This document shows, one piece after another, positions 53,758-54,772 of a DNA stretch of 54,772 nt. The first letter of the stretch is position 1. Every line of letters starts with the position of its first letter. The stretch covers positions 1 to 54,772 of the forward strand of contig NZ_QGDU01000026.1 in NCBI RefSeq assembly GCF_003149045.1, written 5' to 3'. A model generated the notes under the pieces. That model was not told the origin of the DNA. It saw nothing but the letters and a program-made list of their open reading frames with translations, and searched no databases. The stretch comes from Fibrobacter sp. UWR4 (GTDB taxonomy: Bacteria; Fibrobacterota; Fibrobacteria; Fibrobacterales; Fibrobacteraceae). Both the position numbers and the translations under genes were made by a program.

Positions 53758-54482
53758 TGCAAAAGAAAGTCAGAGGCGAAAAAGTATCCATGATTACCGC
53801 TTACGATTTCGCCTTCGCCCAGATGGCAGAAGCAGCCGGCATCGACCAGATCCTGGTAGGAGACAGTCTTGCCAATACTATGCTCGGCTATAAGAGCACC
53901 CGTGAAGTGGGAATGACCGAAATGCTGATCTTCGTTTCCGCTGTTTGCCGCGGCGCCCCGAACACCCATGTAGTCGCAGACATGCCCTACATGAGCGACG
54001 AAAATCCCCAGCTGGCCTACGACAACGCCCGCCGTTTCATGGACGCAGGCGCCACTTCCGTCAAGCTGGAAGGCATCAAGGAAGGCGTCTTCGAAAAACT
54101 TATCGCCAACAACATCCCCGTATGCGGCCACTTTGGACTCCTTCCCCAGACTGCGGAAAACTTCAAGCAGAAAGGCCGCACCGAGGAAGAAGCCACGCTG
54201 GTCATGGATTCCGCCAAGTTTGCCGACGAAGTGGGCTGCTTCGAATTCGTCCTGGAACACATCCCCGAAGAACTAGGGACCCTCATTACCAATCAGGTAA
54301 AGGCCGTTACCATCGGCATTGGCGGTGGAAAGTTCACCGATGGTCAAGTTCTTGTGATGCACGACGCCCTGGGCATGCATGATCGAAAGATTCCCCCCTT
54401 CGCCACCAAGTTCGTGGACATGTACAGCCTGGGCGTAGAAGGCATGAAGAAGTACATCGACCACGTCAATGGTAAACTCTAG
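53736..54482 (+). CDS. panB: 3-methyl-2-oxobutanoate hydroxymethyltransferase
   Basis: A 248-residue PanB, which adds a hydroxymethyl group to alpha-ketoisovalerate to make ketopantoate, first step to pantothenate and CoA. Residues of the active site seen are VSMITAYDFAFA, VGDSLANTMLGY (metal-binding Asp), VADMPYMS, GATSVKLEG (Lys and Glu), VCGHFGLLPQ and the catalytic VIGIGGG-type segment (TIGIGGGKFTDGQVLVMHDALG). Somewhat shorter than the common 263. AGGAG lies 11 bases before ATG, inside recO, so the two are coupled. Terminator follows about 30 bases after the stop. Confidence 0.95.
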   Translation: MLTANDIMQKKVRGEKVSMITAYDFAFAQMAEAAGIDQILVGDSLANTMLGYKSTREVGMTEMLIFVSAVCRGAPNTHVVADMPYMSDENPQLAYDNARRFMDAGATSVKLEGIKEGVFEKLIANNIPVCGHFGLLPQTAENFKQKGRTEEEATLVMDSAKFADEVGCFEFVLEHIPEELGTLITNQVKAVTIGIGGGKFTDGQVLVMHDALGMHDRKIPPFATKFVDMYSLGVEGMKKYIDHVNGKL

Positions 54483-54512
54483 CGCCTGAAACCAGAGTTT
54501 GTTCATCATCAA

Positions 54513-54537
54513 AGGTTCCGCAAGGGACCTTTTTTTG
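54513..54537 (+). terminator. Intrinsic terminator of recO-panB
   Basis: AGGTTCC (54513-54519) pairs with GGGACCT (54524-54530), one G-U pair, GCAA tetraloop, then seven T. Confidence 0.85.
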
Positions 54538-54584
54538 TTTACCTGCAGATAAAATAAGCTTGTGATCAAGGAAGTACGTACAAA

Positions 54585-54720
54585 CTAAAACATCTATTTT
54601 GTATGAATTATCCTACGGAAAGCAGGATGTTTTCCCGATGCGTTCGTGAGGGCCATCACCTATAACAAAATTTTTCAGGCTCTTCATCAACATGTGTGGG
54701 TGGCTTCGCCACCCTTTTTT
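54585..54720 (+). ncRNA. Possible structured RNA or leader ending in a terminator
   Basis: Between the panB terminator and the end of the window there is no open frame, but the DNA ends in a perfect 7-bp hairpin with a TTC loop (54698-54714) and six T, an intrinsic terminator with no gene before it. Upstream, ATCCT and AGGAT (from about 54618) form a stem around ACGGAAAGC, and the latter arm overlaps GATGTT, which could instead pair with AACATC about 30 bases earlier. Such exclusive pairings are typical of attenuators. It may be a small RNA or the leader of a gene beyond the window. Confidence 0.35.
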
Positions 54721-54772
54721 GTTGACTTTCGCCTAAATTAAACAAAAAATGGGCTATTTTCTAAAATTTAAT

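Noticed and set aside
54600-54690. A signal-recognition-particle RNA, suggested by GGAAAGCAGG
   Set aside because: The expected second GGA pairing and the symmetric loops of the SRP domain IV are missing; the likeness is limited to a few bases.

Overview
The window reads as chromosome of a Fibrobacter-like bacterium (phylum Fibrobacterota). The indications are polyserine linkers in secreted proteins and lipoproteins, a fragment of the Fibrobacter-type FISUMP domain, a cluster of family 5 glycoside hydrolases carrying C-terminal sorting-type tails, and Gram-negative envelope proteins. There are no tRNA or rRNA genes, no CRISPR array and no prophage. Nearly all of it is ordinary, dense coding sequence.

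Layout. 1-2.5 kb: a truncated Ser-rich lipoprotein, a 198-bp element with 23-bp terminal inverted repeats, yebC, and a secreted Lys-rich protein. 2.5-11 kb: metabolic genes (phosphohexomutase, dapA, a DUF1846 protein, ilvC), a cytosolic protein with a knot of eight cysteines, an EAL phosphodiesterase, and two hairpin-rich intergenic patches. 11-13.6 kb: a hybrid histidine kinase with receiver and HPt. 13.6-18.8 kb: a signalling locus in two parts. A TPR lipoprotein, a membrane-anchored Ser/Thr kinase-like protein and a sigma-54 activator form one tight operon. Just downstream, a near-perfect sigma-54 promoter with an upstream palindrome drives a small secreted protein and a TPR/beta-barrel protein. 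18.9-22.6 kb: a SNF2 helicase. 22.6-30.2 kb: a lipoprotein behind the conserved rimP-nusA-infB-rbfA-truB-ribF operon. 30.4-37.5 kb: an LTA-synthase-like membrane sulfatase-fold enzyme, a tiny membrane protein, and an envelope operon (PorV-like barrel, STAS domain with membrane anchor, degenerate LytM protein, lipoprotein, Nudix hydrolase). 37.5-41.5 kb: a Xer recombinase, polA and a 35-residue membrane peptide. 41.7-50.0 kb: four tandem GH5 cellulase-type enzymes. 50.1-54.5 kb: maeB, a HIT protein, recO and panB. The last 290 bases hold a terminator and a possible structured RNA.

How it fits together. The GH5 cluster probably degrades plant beta-glucans outside the cell. Its C-terminal tails resemble type IX secretion sorting domains, and the PorV/PorQ-like barrel at 36.2-37.5 kb is the kind of protein that works with such tails, but that link is inference. 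The most notable candidate for an undescribed system is the 13.6-18.8 kb locus: lipoprotein sensor, kinase and sigma-54 activator next to a sigma-54-controlled envelope operon, which would be a self-contained envelope-response circuit.
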